NCBI GenBank assembly: GCA_965178635.1
Contig: CBCXVT010000039.1
Location: forward strand, 1 to 55,106
Length of the DNA stretch: 55,106 nucleotides
Source of the DNA: GCA-2733415 sp965178635
GTDB taxonomy: Bacteria > Bacteroidota > Bacteroidia > Flavobacteriales > Flavobacteriaceae
Direction: 5' to 3'
Under the pieces are notes generated by a model. The model had not been told where the DNA came from. It did no database searches and saw only the letters and a list, made by a program, of their open reading frames with translations. Positions within the stretch are counted from its first letter, which is position 1; each line of letters opens with the position of its first letter. Shown here piece after piece: positions 26,193 to 34,805 of this stretch. A program made the position numbers and the translations under genes.

Positions 26193-27494
26193 TTAATGCT
26201 TTTCTGGAAGCGTTAATTTTAACTGTTTGATACGTTTTTTATCTAAAGATTCAATAGTAAATATAAATCCTTCAAATGTAATTTGCTCTCCTCTTTTAGG
26301 GAACCCACCAGATATTTCTAACACAAAACCAGCAATTGTTTCTGACTCACCTTTATTTTCTTCAAATAATTCTGAATTAATATGAGTGACTTTATAAACA
26401 TCTTTCAATGACGTTTTACCTTCAAACACATAATTCCTATCATCTAGTTTTGAGTATACTAAATCATCGTCATCAAACTCATCACTAATATCCCCTATAA
26501 TTTCCTCAATAATATCTTCTAAAGAAACAATACCAGATGTCCCGCCATATTCATCAACCACAATTGCCAAATGCACTTTCATGTCTTGAAACTCATTCAG
26601 TAAATCATCTAACTTTTTATTTTCAGGAACAAAGAAAGGCTCTCTAATTAACTCTTGCCATTTTACTATTTTCCTGTCCAAATATGGTAATAAATCTTTA
26701 ACATATAATATGCCTAAAATCTTATCCAAACTCTCTTCATACACTGGAATTCTAGAATATCCTGCTTTGGTAATTTGAGTGACAATTTCAGAAAAAGATG
26801 CTGTAATATCTAAAGCAAAAATATCAATCCTTGGGCGCATAACCTGTCTGGTATCTGTATTCCCAAAAGACACAATTCCTTTTAGCATTTTTTGCTCTTC
26901 ATCTGTAGTTTCTTCTTCTGAAGTTAATTCTAAAGCTTGTGAGAGCTGATTGACATTTAAATTAGATTTTGTTTTTGCTAGTTTATCTTCTAGAAAAGTA
27001 GTTCCCATTTGCATAGGCACACTTAATACCGCAAATAGTTTTTCTAAAATCACTAACGGTCTAGCCATGAAGCCTGAAAACTTTTCATTATTTCTACTGG
27101 CATAAACTTTTGGTAAAATTTCACCAAAAAGCAATATTAAAAAAGTAACTATGACAACCTCAACAACAAAGCGAAATGTGTCAGAGAAATGATCTAATAA
27201 AACACTGCTTAATGATGCAAACAACAACACAATAGCGATGTTTATAAAGTTATTAGCAACTAATATCGTCGCCAATAACCGTTTTGGCGTGCTCAATAAC
27301 TTAGCGACTAATATTCTGTTTTTAAACGTTTTTGAATCAGAATCTAATTGAGATTGTGTTAAGGAGAAAAAAGCAACTTCTGCTCCTGATATTAATGCAG
27401 AACACATTAACAAAACAACTAAAGCCACAACACTAACAAGTGCGCTGCTATTAAATGTAACTAGTGTTATTATACTTAAAAAACTGGGGTCCAA
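26193..27494 (-). CDS. gldE: Gliding motility-associated protein GldE (CorC/HlyC family)
   Basis: A 433-residue inner-membrane protein of the hemolysin/CorC type. An N-terminal DUF21 domain has four helices (about 15-37, 68-92, 100-125, 130-150; LLFGEILPKVYASRN). Two CBS domains span about 205-330 (VMRPRIDIFALD, GYSRIPVYEESLDKILGILYVKDL, VDEYGGTSGIVSLEDIIEE). The CorC_HlyC transporter-associated domain ends the protein. GldE acts with GldD in flavobacterial gliding. ssb lies 26 bases upstream, as in other Flavobacteria, but gldD is not directly downstream here. Confidence 0.88.
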   Translation of the reverse strand: MDPSFLSIITLVTFNSSALVSVVALVVLLMCSALISGAEVAFFSLTQSQLDSDSKTFKNRILVAKLLSTPKRLLATILVANNFINIAIVLLFASLSSVLLDHFSDTFRFVVEVVIVTFLILLFGEILPKVYASRNNEKFSGFMARPLVILEKLFAVLSVPMQMGTTFLEDKLAKTKSNLNVNQLSQALELTSEEETTDEEQKMLKGIVSFGNTDTRQVMRPRIDIFALDITASFSEIVTQITKAGYSRIPVYEESLDKILGILYVKDLLPYLDRKIVKWQELIREPFFVPENKKLDDLLNEFQDMKVHLAIVVDEYGGTSGIVSLEDIIEEIIGDISDEFDDDDLVYSKLDDRNYVFEGKTSLKDVYKVTHINSELFEENKGESETIAGFVLEISGGFPKRGEQITFEGFIFTIESLDKKRIKQLKLTLPEKH

Positions 27495-27520
27495 TGCTAT
27501 TTAGAGTTCGTTAAACTTGA

Positions 27521-27943
27521 TTAAAATGGTAAGTCATCATTGTCGTTTGATGGCGCTTGTGGTGTAGGTTGTGCTTGCTGATTAGAGCTAGGTGCTTGAC
27601 CTCCTTCAGTTTTTGGTGTTAAAAATGTAAAGTCTTGTACCTGAATTTCTGTAGAATAACGTGTGTTCCCATCTTCACCTTGCCACTGCCTAGATTTTAT
27701 GCGACCTTCTACATATATTTTATCACCTTTTTTTAGGTATTTTTCGCAAATTTCAGCAGCTTTATTACGCACAACAATATTGTGCCATTCGGTATTTGTA
27801 ATTCGCTCTCCTGTTTGCTTGCTTGTATATGATTCACTTGTGGCAATAGGGAAGCGCCCTACACAGTTACCACCATCAAAATAATGCATTTTTACATCAT
27901 CTCCTAAGTTCCCAATCAACATTACCTTGTTTAAAGTGCTCAT
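27521..27943 (-). CDS. ssb: Single-stranded DNA-binding protein
   Basis: SSB protects single-stranded DNA during replication, repair and recombination. The 140-residue protein has an OB-fold (residues 1-105: VMLIGNLGDDVKMHYF, EWHNIVVRNKAAEICEKYLKKGDKIYVEGR), a low-complexity Q/P/S linker, and the acidic tip DNDDLPF that recruits partner proteins. It lies between mutY and gldE, with its own -7 element upstream. Confidence 0.95.
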   Translation of the reverse strand: MSTLNKVMLIGNLGDDVKMHYFDGGNCVGRFPIATSESYTSKQTGERITNTEWHNIVVRNKAAEICEKYLKKGDKIYVEGRIKSRQWQGEDGNTRYSTEIQVQDFTFLTPKTEGGQAPSSNQQAQPTPQAPSNDNDDLPF

Positions 27944-27962
27944 AATTATTTTTCGTTTATAT

Positions 27963-27970
27963 CAAAAATA
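27963..27970 (-). promoter_or_regulatory. Candidate promoter of ssb
   Basis: The minus strand reads TATTTTTG, a TAnnTTTG match 20 bases before the ssb ATG at 27943, between mutY and ssb. Confidence 0.4.
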
Positions 27971-27987
27971 GTAAATTTTTAATTCAT

Positions 27988-29028
27988 TTAATCACAGAAT
28001 TCTTTAATAAAATTCGCAATCAATACCGGAACCGGGTAATTTTCTAATTCAGACATTGGTATTTCATCTTGCAATACCTCATTTGTAGTAGCTATCCAAA
28101 ACCGTGTGTGTATGTGCTGATGTGATAATTTATGAACAATTGGCACTTCATTATATAATGACACATCAAAATGTTCCTTAAATAAATCTTGGTTACTTAA
28201 TTCTTCTAAAAACGGCTGATGTTCAATGACATCTGAAGTTTCAATTAATGGAAACTCGTATAAATTTGCCCAAATACCTTTTACAGGACGTTTATTAAGA
28301 ACGCTCATATTAGTATTAGAAATGGGCACTACATAATTAAAGTAGCGTTTCTTGACGTTAACTTTCTTTAACTTAACTGGTAGTTCGGCAACTTTAGCTT
28401 CTTTTAACGCCACACATTTTGTGTTAAAAACACAAGTTTTACACAAGGGTTGTTTAGGCTTACAGTGTCGCGCACCGAACTCCATTATAGCCTGGTTATT
28501 TGTGTCTGGGTTTTTCTCATCTAACAACTCTTGAGATAACTTTGAGAACAACTTTTGGCCTTCAGAAGAATTTATTGGTATATCTATACCATATAATCTA
28601 GCTAAAACACGAAACACATTACCATCTAAAACTGCTTTCGGCTCTTTGTAACAAATAGAGGCTATTGCACTAGCTGTATAATCACCTACTCCTTTTAATT
28701 TTTTTAAATCGGAATAGTTATCCGGGAAAACACCTTTCAATTCATTTGACACGTATTTTGCAGTTGCATGCAAATTTCGTGCTCTAGAATAATACCCTAG
28801 TCCTTGCCACAGCTTTAGCACCTGTTCTTCATCAGCATTAGCTAAGTCATTTACCGTTGGAAAAGCGTCAAGAAACTTCAAATAATAAGGTAAGCCTTGA
28901 GCAACTTGTGTTTGTTGTAGCATGATTTCTGATAGCCATATACGGTATGGATCAGTAGTTTCACGCCAAGGCAAATCACGCTTGTTTATTAAGTACCACT
29001 GAATGAGTGATTTAGATATATCCGACAT
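27988..29028 (-). CDS. mutY: A/G-specific adenine glycosylase
   Basis: MutY removes adenine mispaired with 8-oxoguanine. The 346-residue protein opens with DLPWRETTDPYRIWLSEIML, carries the helix-hairpin-helix LKKLKGVGDYTASAIASI with the catalytic aspartate in GVGDYTA near residue 125, and has the C-x6-C-x2-C-x5-C iron-sulfur loop in CKPKQPLCKTCVFNTKC. A NUDIX-like C-terminal domain from about 220 reads the 8-oxoguanine. It is divergent from the HU gene and upstream of ssb and gldE, the usual flavobacterial order. Confidence 0.95.
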   Translation of the reverse strand: MSDISKSLIQWYLINKRDLPWRETTDPYRIWLSEIMLQQTQVAQGLPYYLKFLDAFPTVNDLANADEEQVLKLWQGLGYYSRARNLHATAKYVSNELKGVFPDNYSDLKKLKGVGDYTASAIASICYKEPKAVLDGNVFRVLARLYGIDIPINSSEGQKLFSKLSQELLDEKNPDTNNQAIMEFGARHCKPKQPLCKTCVFNTKCVALKEAKVAELPVKLKKVNVKKRYFNYVVPISNTNMSVLNKRPVKGIWANLYEFPLIETSDVIEHQPFLEELSNQDLFKEHFDVSLYNEVPIVHKLSHQHIHTRFWIATTNEVLQDEIPMSELENYPVPVLIANFIKEFCD

Positions 29029-29109
29029 TTTGTTTTATATTTGGCTAAATTAATTTTTTATCTGGTTAAATTTTAATCATTTAGCATTTCTGTTTGGAAT
29101 TTTAATTAG

Positions 29110-29117
29110 TATATTTG
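29110..29117 (+). promoter_or_regulatory. Promoter -7 element of the HU gene
   Basis: TATATTTG is a perfect match. A TTTG at 29093-29096 is closer than the normal -33 spacing. The HU ATG is at 29161. Confidence 0.55.
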
Positions 29118-29160
29118 CAGACCTAAAATTTAACAAAAAGGACTTAAATATTTAATAGAA

Positions 29161-29451
29161 ATGACAAAAGCAGATATCGTAACTAAAATCTCAGATCAGT
29201 TAGGAATAGAAAAAGGTGATGTACAAGCAACTGTTGAATCTTTTATGAATGAGGTGAAAAACTCATTAGAAAGTGGTGACAATGTATATTTAAGAGGTTT
29301 CGGAAGTTTTATTATCAAAACTAGAGCTGAAAAAACTGGAAGAAATATTTCAAAAAACACTACAATTAAAATACCAGCACATAATATCCCTGCATTTAAG
29401 CCAGCTAAAGTATTTTTAGAAGGTGTAAAGTCAAATGTAGAAGTAAAATAA
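29161..29451 (+). CDS. HU-family DNA-binding protein
   Basis: A 96-residue HU/IHF-family nucleoid protein. It has the dimerisation helices MTKADIVTKISDQLGIE, the conserved FGSFIIKTRAEKTGRN at the base of the DNA-binding arm, and the arm/C-terminal part PAFKPAKVFLEGVK. The IPAHNIPAFKP spelling is typical of flavobacterial HU. It is cotranscribed with the 29-residue basic protein 32 bases downstream. Confidence 0.93.
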   Translation: MTKADIVTKISDQLGIEKGDVQATVESFMNEVKNSLESGDNVYLRGFGSFIIKTRAEKTGRNISKNTTIKIPAHNIPAFKPAKVFLEGVKSNVEVK

Positions 29452-29483
29452 AAACGAATTATTAATCTAAAAAATTTCAAATT

Positions 29484-29573
29484 ATGCCAAGTGGTAAAAA
29501 AAGAAAAAGACATAAGGTAGCTACGCACAAGCGTAAAAAGCGTAGAAGAGCTAACCGTCACAAGAAAAAGTAG
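29484..29573 (+). CDS. Very small, extremely basic protein (29 residues)
   Basis: The ORF reads MPSGKKRKRHKVATHK followed by RKKRRRANRHKKK: 29 residues, 17 of them Lys or Arg and four His, with only one acidic-free stretch after another. A protein this basic is likely to bind rRNA or DNA, and it resembles in composition the small ribosomal protein THX, although the sequence is not THX. It lies between the HU gene and rng; its stop codon is inside the terminator stem, so the HU-small-protein mRNA ends right at it. I infer a ribosome-associated or nucleoid protein. Confidence 0.8.
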   Translation: MPSGKKRKRHKVATHKRKKRRRANRHKKK

Positions 29574-29598
29574 TTTTAAAAACTACTTTTTCTTTTTT
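29562..29598 (+). terminator. Terminator overlapping the end of the 29-residue gene
   Basis: A long stem AAGAAAAAGTAGTTTT / AAAACTACTTTTTCTT followed by T residues includes the stop codon TAG in its left arm. Confidence 0.8.
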
Positions 29599-29711
29599 AA
29601 AAAGAATGTTCTTTGAAATAGAGTTTTAAAACTCACCGGTTTAAATACCTGTAAAAAAATGTAAATCCATCTGTACTATATAATATATGGTATGGATAAA
29701 AATTAATTAGA

Positions 29712-31259
29712 GTGAACAAAGAATTAATTATTAGATCCGGTTCCTCAAAAGTTGATTTTGCCTTATTAAAAGATGGAAGATTAATCGAATTGCATAAAGA
29801 AGATAACAGTGGTGCTCAATTTAATGTAGGGGATATTTTCCTTGCTAAAATTAGAAAAACTGTTCCCGGACTTAATGCTGCTTTTGTAAATGTAGGCTAT
29901 GAAAAAGATGCCTTTTTACATTATCATGACTTAGGACCAAAAGTACCTTCTTTATTAAAATTCGTAAAAAGTGTAAGCACAGGTAAATTAAAAGATTTTA
30001 GTCTACAAAATTTCCCGTTTGAAAAAGAGATTGACAAAGATGGAAGCGTAAATGACGCCTTAAAATCTAATCAATCTATTTTAGTACAAATTGTAAAAGA
30101 ACCAATTTCAACAAAAGGGCCTCGATTGAGTTCAGAGCTATCAATAGCTGGGCGATTCATCGTATTAGTACCTTTTTCTGATCGTGTCTCTATCTCTCAA
30201 AAAATTGAAGATAAAGCCGAAAAGAGTCGTTTAAAGAAATTAGTTCACAGCATTAAACCGAAAGGTTTTGGTGTTATAGTTCGTACCGTAGCGGAAGGCA
30301 AAAAAGTAGCCGAACTGGACAAAGACATGCAAAATTTGTTGGCCAAATGGACAGCAATGTGCAAAAAACTTCATAAAGCAGAAGTACCATCAGCAGTATT
30401 AAGTGAAATGGACAAAGCATCATCTATACTAAGAGATGTGTTTAATGATTCATTTTCAGCAATACACGTTGATGATAAAACACTTTATGGTGAAATTAAA
30501 GAAACAGTGCAACGTATTGCACCGAAGAAAGAATCTATTGTCAAGTTACATAATTCTGATGTGCCTATTTTTGAAAAATATGGAGTAGAACGTCAGATTA
30601 AATCATCTTTTGGACAAACAGTTTCCTCTAGTAAAGGAACTTATTTAGTTATTGAACACACAGAAGCGTTACACGTTATTGATGTAAACAGTGGTAACCG
30701 TTCTAACAAATCCAAAAGCCAAGAAGACACAGCTCTTGAAGTTAATATTATTGCAGCAACTGAGGTTGCAAGACAATTGAGACTGAGAGATATGGGAGGA
30801 ATTATAGTTGTTGACTTTATCGACATGTCAAGTCCTGAAAACAGGAAAAAACTATTTCATCATTTAAAAGATGAAATGGAAAGCGATAAAGCAAAACATA
30901 AAATATTACCACCAAGTAAGTTTGGATTGATACAAATAACTCGACAACGTGTTAGACCAGAAATGAATATCAAAACATTAGAGAAAAATCCTAATGGCAA
31001 AAACGGAGCAGAAGTTGAAGCTCCAATTGTATTGATACAAAAAATCAGTTCTGATTTAGACAGAATATTAACCAAGAATCCTAAAAAAGTAACACTTAAC
31101 GTGCATCCTTTTATAGCGGCATTCTTAAAACAAGGATTTCCATCTATACGTTCTAAATGGTTTTTAGAACATAAAAAATGGATTAAAATATTACCTAGAG
31201 ATGCTTACACATACCTAGAATATCATTTTTATAATGATAAAGGAAAACGTATTAAATAA
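29712..31259 (+). CDS. rng: Ribonuclease G (Rne/Rng family)
   Basis: A 515-residue endoribonuclease processing rRNA and mRNA. It has an S1 domain with the insertion near residues 38-130 (GDIFLAKIRKTVPGLNAAFVNVGYEKDAFLH), and the catalytic DNase I-like part with LHVIDVNSGNRSNKS and MGGIIVVDFIDMSS, whose aspartates bind Mg. The FGLIQITRQRVRP block and a zinc-link position follow. The length fits RNase G rather than the longer RNase E. It starts at a GTG at 29712, the only start that keeps the conserved N-terminus. A terminator follows the stop at once. Confidence 0.94.
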   Translation: MNKELIIRSGSSKVDFALLKDGRLIELHKEDNSGAQFNVGDIFLAKIRKTVPGLNAAFVNVGYEKDAFLHYHDLGPKVPSLLKFVKSVSTGKLKDFSLQNFPFEKEIDKDGSVNDALKSNQSILVQIVKEPISTKGPRLSSELSIAGRFIVLVPFSDRVSISQKIEDKAEKSRLKKLVHSIKPKGFGVIVRTVAEGKKVAELDKDMQNLLAKWTAMCKKLHKAEVPSAVLSEMDKASSILRDVFNDSFSAIHVDDKTLYGEIKETVQRIAPKKESIVKLHNSDVPIFEKYGVERQIKSSFGQTVSSSKGTYLVIEHTEALHVIDVNSGNRSNKSKSQEDTALEVNIIAATEVARQLRLRDMGGIIVVDFIDMSSPENRKKLFHHLKDEMESDKAKHKILPPSKFGLIQITRQRVRPEMNIKTLEKNPNGKNGAEVEAPIVLIQKISSDLDRILTKNPKKVTLNVHPFIAAFLKQGFPSIRSKWFLEHKKWIKILPRDAYTYLEYHFYNDKGKRIK

Positions 31260-31290
31260 AAAAAGCCACTCAAATGAGTGGCTTTTTTTT
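31258..31290. terminator. Terminator after rng, likely bidirectional
   Basis: The stem AAAAGCCACTC / GAGTGGCTTTT with loop AAAT has A and T tracts on both sides and serves rng and the convergent secreted-protein gene. Confidence 0.85.
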
Positions 31291-31311
31291 GCGTTATACT
31301 GAAGTGAAAAT

Positions 31312-32214
31312 TTAGTTTCCGCCTTCAACTAGTATATTATCATAATAAAAATACTCATCAGACGCCCAGGTATTTGATGTTATTCTGATGCGAAGTGTTG
31401 AGCCACTTAATCCAGAAACAGATACCTGTCCAGTTGGAAAAGTACCATCTGACGATAAAGGTGCTGTTAATGTATGATCAGCACTACCATTTCCTCCATA
31501 ATCAGCAACTAAAATCCACGCACCACCATCTATAGAATATTCTATATTAACAAAATCATTTTGATTATTTGAATTATCTGTACCATGACTTGCAGGGTTA
31601 TATTCTAAATCTCCTGAAGCATCAACATCTACTGAAAAACAAATTGTTGCAAAACCTGATATATTTACTACCTCTGTAGTTAATGAAACTGGGCCATCTG
31701 TGTTATTTAATTCAAATTGTTCAGATGCATTCGTATATGCGTAATCGTTATCTTGATTTAAAAAATCAGCTAAACTGTCATCAATTGTCCAGGTAACCCC
31801 ACCTGGGTAATCACCGGAATTCGCTCGTGCATCTCTACCAGTATTTAAAGTATAACCTGAAAAATCTTCTAAATAAATTTGCGTATCACAAACTGCAGCA
31901 ACAACTGTATTACATTTTATACTACGCCAAACCAATTGCTCAGCGTCATAAATATCCCAACACCACTTTCCGGTTATAGGATCACTCACGAATACCATTA
32001 AGCCATCATCTCTAGTTGTTGACACATCAACTGGAATAAGAGCTTGTTCAGCCTCAGTAACTACAGGCATTATAAACCCTCCTACTTTAGCCGTATCATA
32101 ATTAGCTGTTTCTAAATGTAAAACCGCTGCAGAACTCGGTATTGTTGTTCCTATACCTACTTGAGAAAAAACAACATTAGTAACTAATAATAAAATAAAT
32201 ATAATTTTTTTCAT
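31312..32214 (-). CDS. Secreted protein with N-terminal VGIGTT block and C-terminal beta domain
   Basis: A 300-residue exported protein (signal cleaved near FSQ). The mature start VGIGTTIPSSAAVLHLE and the segment GGFIMPVVTEAEQALIPV are a recurrent pattern in flavobacterial surface proteins. After a cysteine-containing linker (WCWDIYD, IKC, CDTQIYLEDFSGY) a beta-sandwich-like region at about 115-300 resembles carbohydrate-binding or jelly-roll modules (FVNIEYSIDGGAWILV, STLRIRITSNTWASDEYFYYDNI). No type IX C-terminal sorting domain is visible. The function is unknown. It lies seven bases downstream of a shorter paralogue. Confidence 0.65.
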   Translation of the reverse strand: MKKIIFILLLVTNVVFSQVGIGTTIPSSAAVLHLETANYDTAKVGGFIMPVVTEAEQALIPVDVSTTRDDGLMVFVSDPITGKWCWDIYDAEQLVWRSIKCNTVVAAVCDTQIYLEDFSGYTLNTGRDARANSGDYPGGVTWTIDDSLADFLNQDNDYAYTNASEQFELNNTDGPVSLTTEVVNISGFATICFSVDVDASGDLEYNPASHGTDNSNNQNDFVNIEYSIDGGAWILVADYGGNGSADHTLTAPLSSDGTFPTGQVSVSGLSGSTLRIRITSNTWASDEYFYYDNILVEGGN

Positions 32215-32220
32215 ACTTAT

Positions 32221-32998
32221 TTATTGAACTTTAAAATTATCAAACCCAACATAGTCAGTCCCACCATTACACTGAACAATAATTTCTACATGAAAATTTG
32301 TTACAATATCTGGTATTCCAACAGAAACCGTCCCACTTGAGCCATCATTACAACCTGTACAAAGATCAACAACACCTTGCCCCACTCCATCATGAAAAAT
32401 TTGATATCTAAAATAATCCCCAGCTGTATTAAAATCATTTGAGTCATAATCAAATGTAAATGTCGCCCCGGTAATTCCAGACACATCAATTTGATCGAAA
32501 GTTAAAACACCTTCACCAGTTGTACCATTCCCTTCATCATCTAAATCACGTACTCCAAAAAAATTATCAAGTTAACCCTGACAACTCAGTCCCGTCTGTT
32601 ACATCATAATACCCATCTGTTCCGTTTTGAAAATAAGCAATATTTGAAGTGTACGTCCAACCAGTATTCAAATCAAAATCTTGATCAAATGACATAGGTC
32701 CAGATATAGGCATACAATACATATCTACCCAAACCATATCATTAGCATTATATATTTGCAAGCATCGTGTTGTACCATCAGACAAGTAAATCATCATACC
32801 ATCATCAGTTGCAGTTACAGGAATTAATGCGCGTTCTGTCAAATCAACCACTGGCGGCATAAAACCTCCGTGGGTATTTGAGCCGTTTAAAGATTCTAAG
32901 TGTAAAACAGATGCTGGGCTCGGTGAAGTCGTATTGATACCGACTTGAGCGGATAAAAAGCCACTAAAAAATAGTAGCAAAAAAGCTATTTTCTTCAT
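32221..32998 (-). CDS. Secreted paralogue of the previous gene, frameshifted
   Basis: The first part (32998-32567) has a signal peptide and VGINTTSPSPASVLHLE, GGFMPPVVDLTERALIPV, DDGMMIYLSDGTTRCLQIY, the same scaffold as its neighbour. The frame stops at LSGLT near 32567; the continuation LDNFFGVRDLDDEGNGTT and on to DYVGFDNFKVQ is in another frame, ending at 32221. One extra base (or two missing) near 32560-32570, close to a run of seven T, explains the break. Joined length is about 259 residues. It may be a sequence error or a recent pseudogene; unlike the other breaks this gene is not essential. Confidence 0.6.
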
Positions 32999-33132
32999 AT
33001 TTTTGGGATATGTGTATTCGTAAAACCGTTGCGAATATAGTTGAATTTACCCAATAATTAAAATATAATTATCAACATATCAAAGTCTTAACCGTAACTT
33101 TACATTAGGAATTCAAATAGCTATTCATCACA

Positions 33133-33603
33133 ATGAACTCTAAAACATATACTTTAACGGAAGCTAAACGGAAACTTGAGCAGTACTGTGTTTACCAAGA
33201 TAGGTGCCATAAAGAGGTCATTGCTAAACTTAAAGAGATGCATATGATTCCTTTAGTTATTGATGATATTATTTCACATTTAATTGAACATAACTTTTTA
33301 AACGAGGAACGGTTTGCTAAAAGTTTTGCTCGAGGAAAATTTAACATCAAACATTGGGGTCGCAATAAGATTATTAGAGAGTTGAAATTTCGACAGATTT
33401 CCTCATACAATATCAAAACAGCCTTACAGGAATTTACGGAAGAAGAGTATTATACTAAATTAGATGTAATTACTTTAAAAAAACTTGAGTCTATAAAAGA
33501 ACCTAATAAGTATAAAAAACGTAAAAAACTAGCAGACTATTTATTGTATAGAGGCTGGGAATCTCATTTAGTATATGAAAAAACAAAAGCGTTAATTCCA
33601 TAG
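33133..33603 (+). CDS. recX: RecX-family regulatory protein
   Basis: RecX binds and limits RecA filaments. The 156-residue protein is almost entirely helical and has three-helix RecX repeats: YTLTEAKRKLEQYCVYQDRC near the N-terminus, HLIEHNFLNEERFAKSFARGK in the middle, and LADYLLYRGWESHLVYEK at the end. recA is not adjacent. It is convergent with bioB. Confidence 0.88.
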   Translation: MNSKTYTLTEAKRKLEQYCVYQDRCHKEVIAKLKEMHMIPLVIDDIISHLIEHNFLNEERFAKSFARGKFNIKHWGRNKIIRELKFRQISSYNIKTALQEFTEEEYYTKLDVITLKKLESIKEPNKYKKRKKLADYLLYRGWESHLVYEKTKALIP

Positions 33604-33615
33604 AACTAACGCTTT
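33586..33615. terminator. Possible terminator between recX and bioB
   Basis: AAAGCGTTA and TAACGCTTT form a 9-bp stem around a 12-base loop that contains the recX stop; only a short T-run follows. Confidence 0.45.
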
Positions 33616-33638
33616 CAACTTATCTTTTTTTTAGGATT

Positions 33639-34733
33639 TTATTTTACTAACTTTCCTTTAGCCTTTGCAGCTTCATTTCTATCAATTTTATGTTCTGGTC
33701 TTGTCCATTTTGGTTTTTCACCTAAAGCTTCAAATTGAGAATCTTTAGCTTCAACACTTTGTGGTTGCACCTTTTTAGTAAATGGTTTTTGTGGGTTTAA
33801 TCCTAACAACTTAAACATTTTCATATCCTCATCAACATCAGGATTTGGAGTTGTTAATAATTTATCCCCAGCAAAAATTGAATTTGCTCCAGCAAAGAAA
33901 CACATTGCTTGTCCTTCTCTACTCATCTGAGTTCTTCCAGCAGATAAACGCACTTGAGTTTCTGGTAATACAATTCTTGTAGTAGCCACCATTCTAATCA
34001 TATCCCAAATTTCTACTGGTTTCTGATCTTCTAATGGTGTTCCTTCAACTGCAACTAAAGCGTTAATTGGTGTAGACTCTGGCTGTGGATTTAACGTAGA
34101 TAACGCTACTAACATACCAGCTCTATCTTCAACATTTTCCCCCATACCAATGATTCCACCTGAACAAACAGTTACGTTTGTTTTACGTACATTATCAATA
34201 GTATCTAGTCTATCTTGGTATCCTCTAGTAGAAATTACTTCTTTATAATATTCTTCTGAAGAATCTAAATTATGATTATAAGCATATAGTCCTGCTTCAG
34301 CCAGACGTTGTGCTTGATTTTCAGTCACCATACCTAACGTACAGCAAACCTCCATGTCTAATTTATTAATACCACGTACCATTTCTAATACTTGGTCAAA
34401 TTCAGGGCCATCCTTAACATTACGCCAGGCAGCTCCCATACACACACGAGAACTTCCTCCCTCTTTTGCGCGTAATGCTTGAGCTTTAACTTGGTTTACG
34501 GTCATCAAATCATTCCCGTCAACATTTGTATGGTAACGCGCAGCTTGTGGACAATATCCGCAATCTTCCGAACATCCTCCAGTTTTAATTGATAACAATG
34601 TTGATACCTGAACCACATTAGGATCATGTTGCTCTCTGTGGATTTTTGCTGCATCATACAGCAAATCCATCATCGGTCTGTTATATATTTCTAGAATTTC
34701 TTCCTTCGTCCAGTTATGTCTTACTTCGCTCAT
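33639..34733 (-). CDS. bioB: Biotin synthase
   Basis: BioB is a radical-SAM enzyme that inserts sulfur into dethiobiotin, the last step of biotin synthesis. The 364-residue protein has the [4Fe-4S] motif CSEDCGYCPQ (CxxxCxxC) near residue 55, and the residues of the second, sacrificial [2Fe-2S] cluster in VCMGAAWRNV and EVCCTLGM, with the RLSAGRTQMS arginine. The C-terminal 45 residues (TKKVQPQSVEAKDSQ, EALGEKPKW) are a family-typical charged tail. It has its own promoter and is separated from the other bio genes by the flotillin pair. Confidence 0.95.
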   Translation of the reverse strand: MSEVRHNWTKEEILEIYNRPMMDLLYDAAKIHREQHDPNVVQVSTLLSIKTGGCSEDCGYCPQAARYHTNVDGNDLMTVNQVKAQALRAKEGGSSRVCMGAAWRNVKDGPEFDQVLEMVRGINKLDMEVCCTLGMVTENQAQRLAEAGLYAYNHNLDSSEEYYKEVISTRGYQDRLDTIDNVRKTNVTVCSGGIIGMGENVEDRAGMLVALSTLNPQPESTPINALVAVEGTPLEDQKPVEIWDMIRMVATTRIVLPETQVRLSAGRTQMSREGQAMCFFAGANSIFAGDKLLTTPNPDVDEDMKMFKLLGLNPQKPFTKKVQPQSVEAKDSQFEALGEKPKWTRPEHKIDRNEAAKAKGKLVK

Positions 34734-34756
34734 AAATTCGAGTTGCTTTTATTTTT

Positions 34757-34764
34757 CAAAAGTA
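34757..34764 (-). promoter_or_regulatory. Promoter -7 element of bioB
   Basis: The minus strand reads TACTTTTG, 24 bases before the ATG at 34733 and just downstream of the flotillin terminator, so bioB is probably its own transcription unit. Confidence 0.5.
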
Positions 34765-34793
34765 AAAAATTCCACCCTAAGAGCGGAATTTTA
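34764..34793 (-). terminator. Terminator of the flotillin gene
   Basis: On the minus strand AAAATTCC...GGAATTTT pairs around a CTCTTAGG core and runs into T residues. Confidence 0.6.
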
Positions 34794-34805
34794 TTATTGT
34801 TTATT

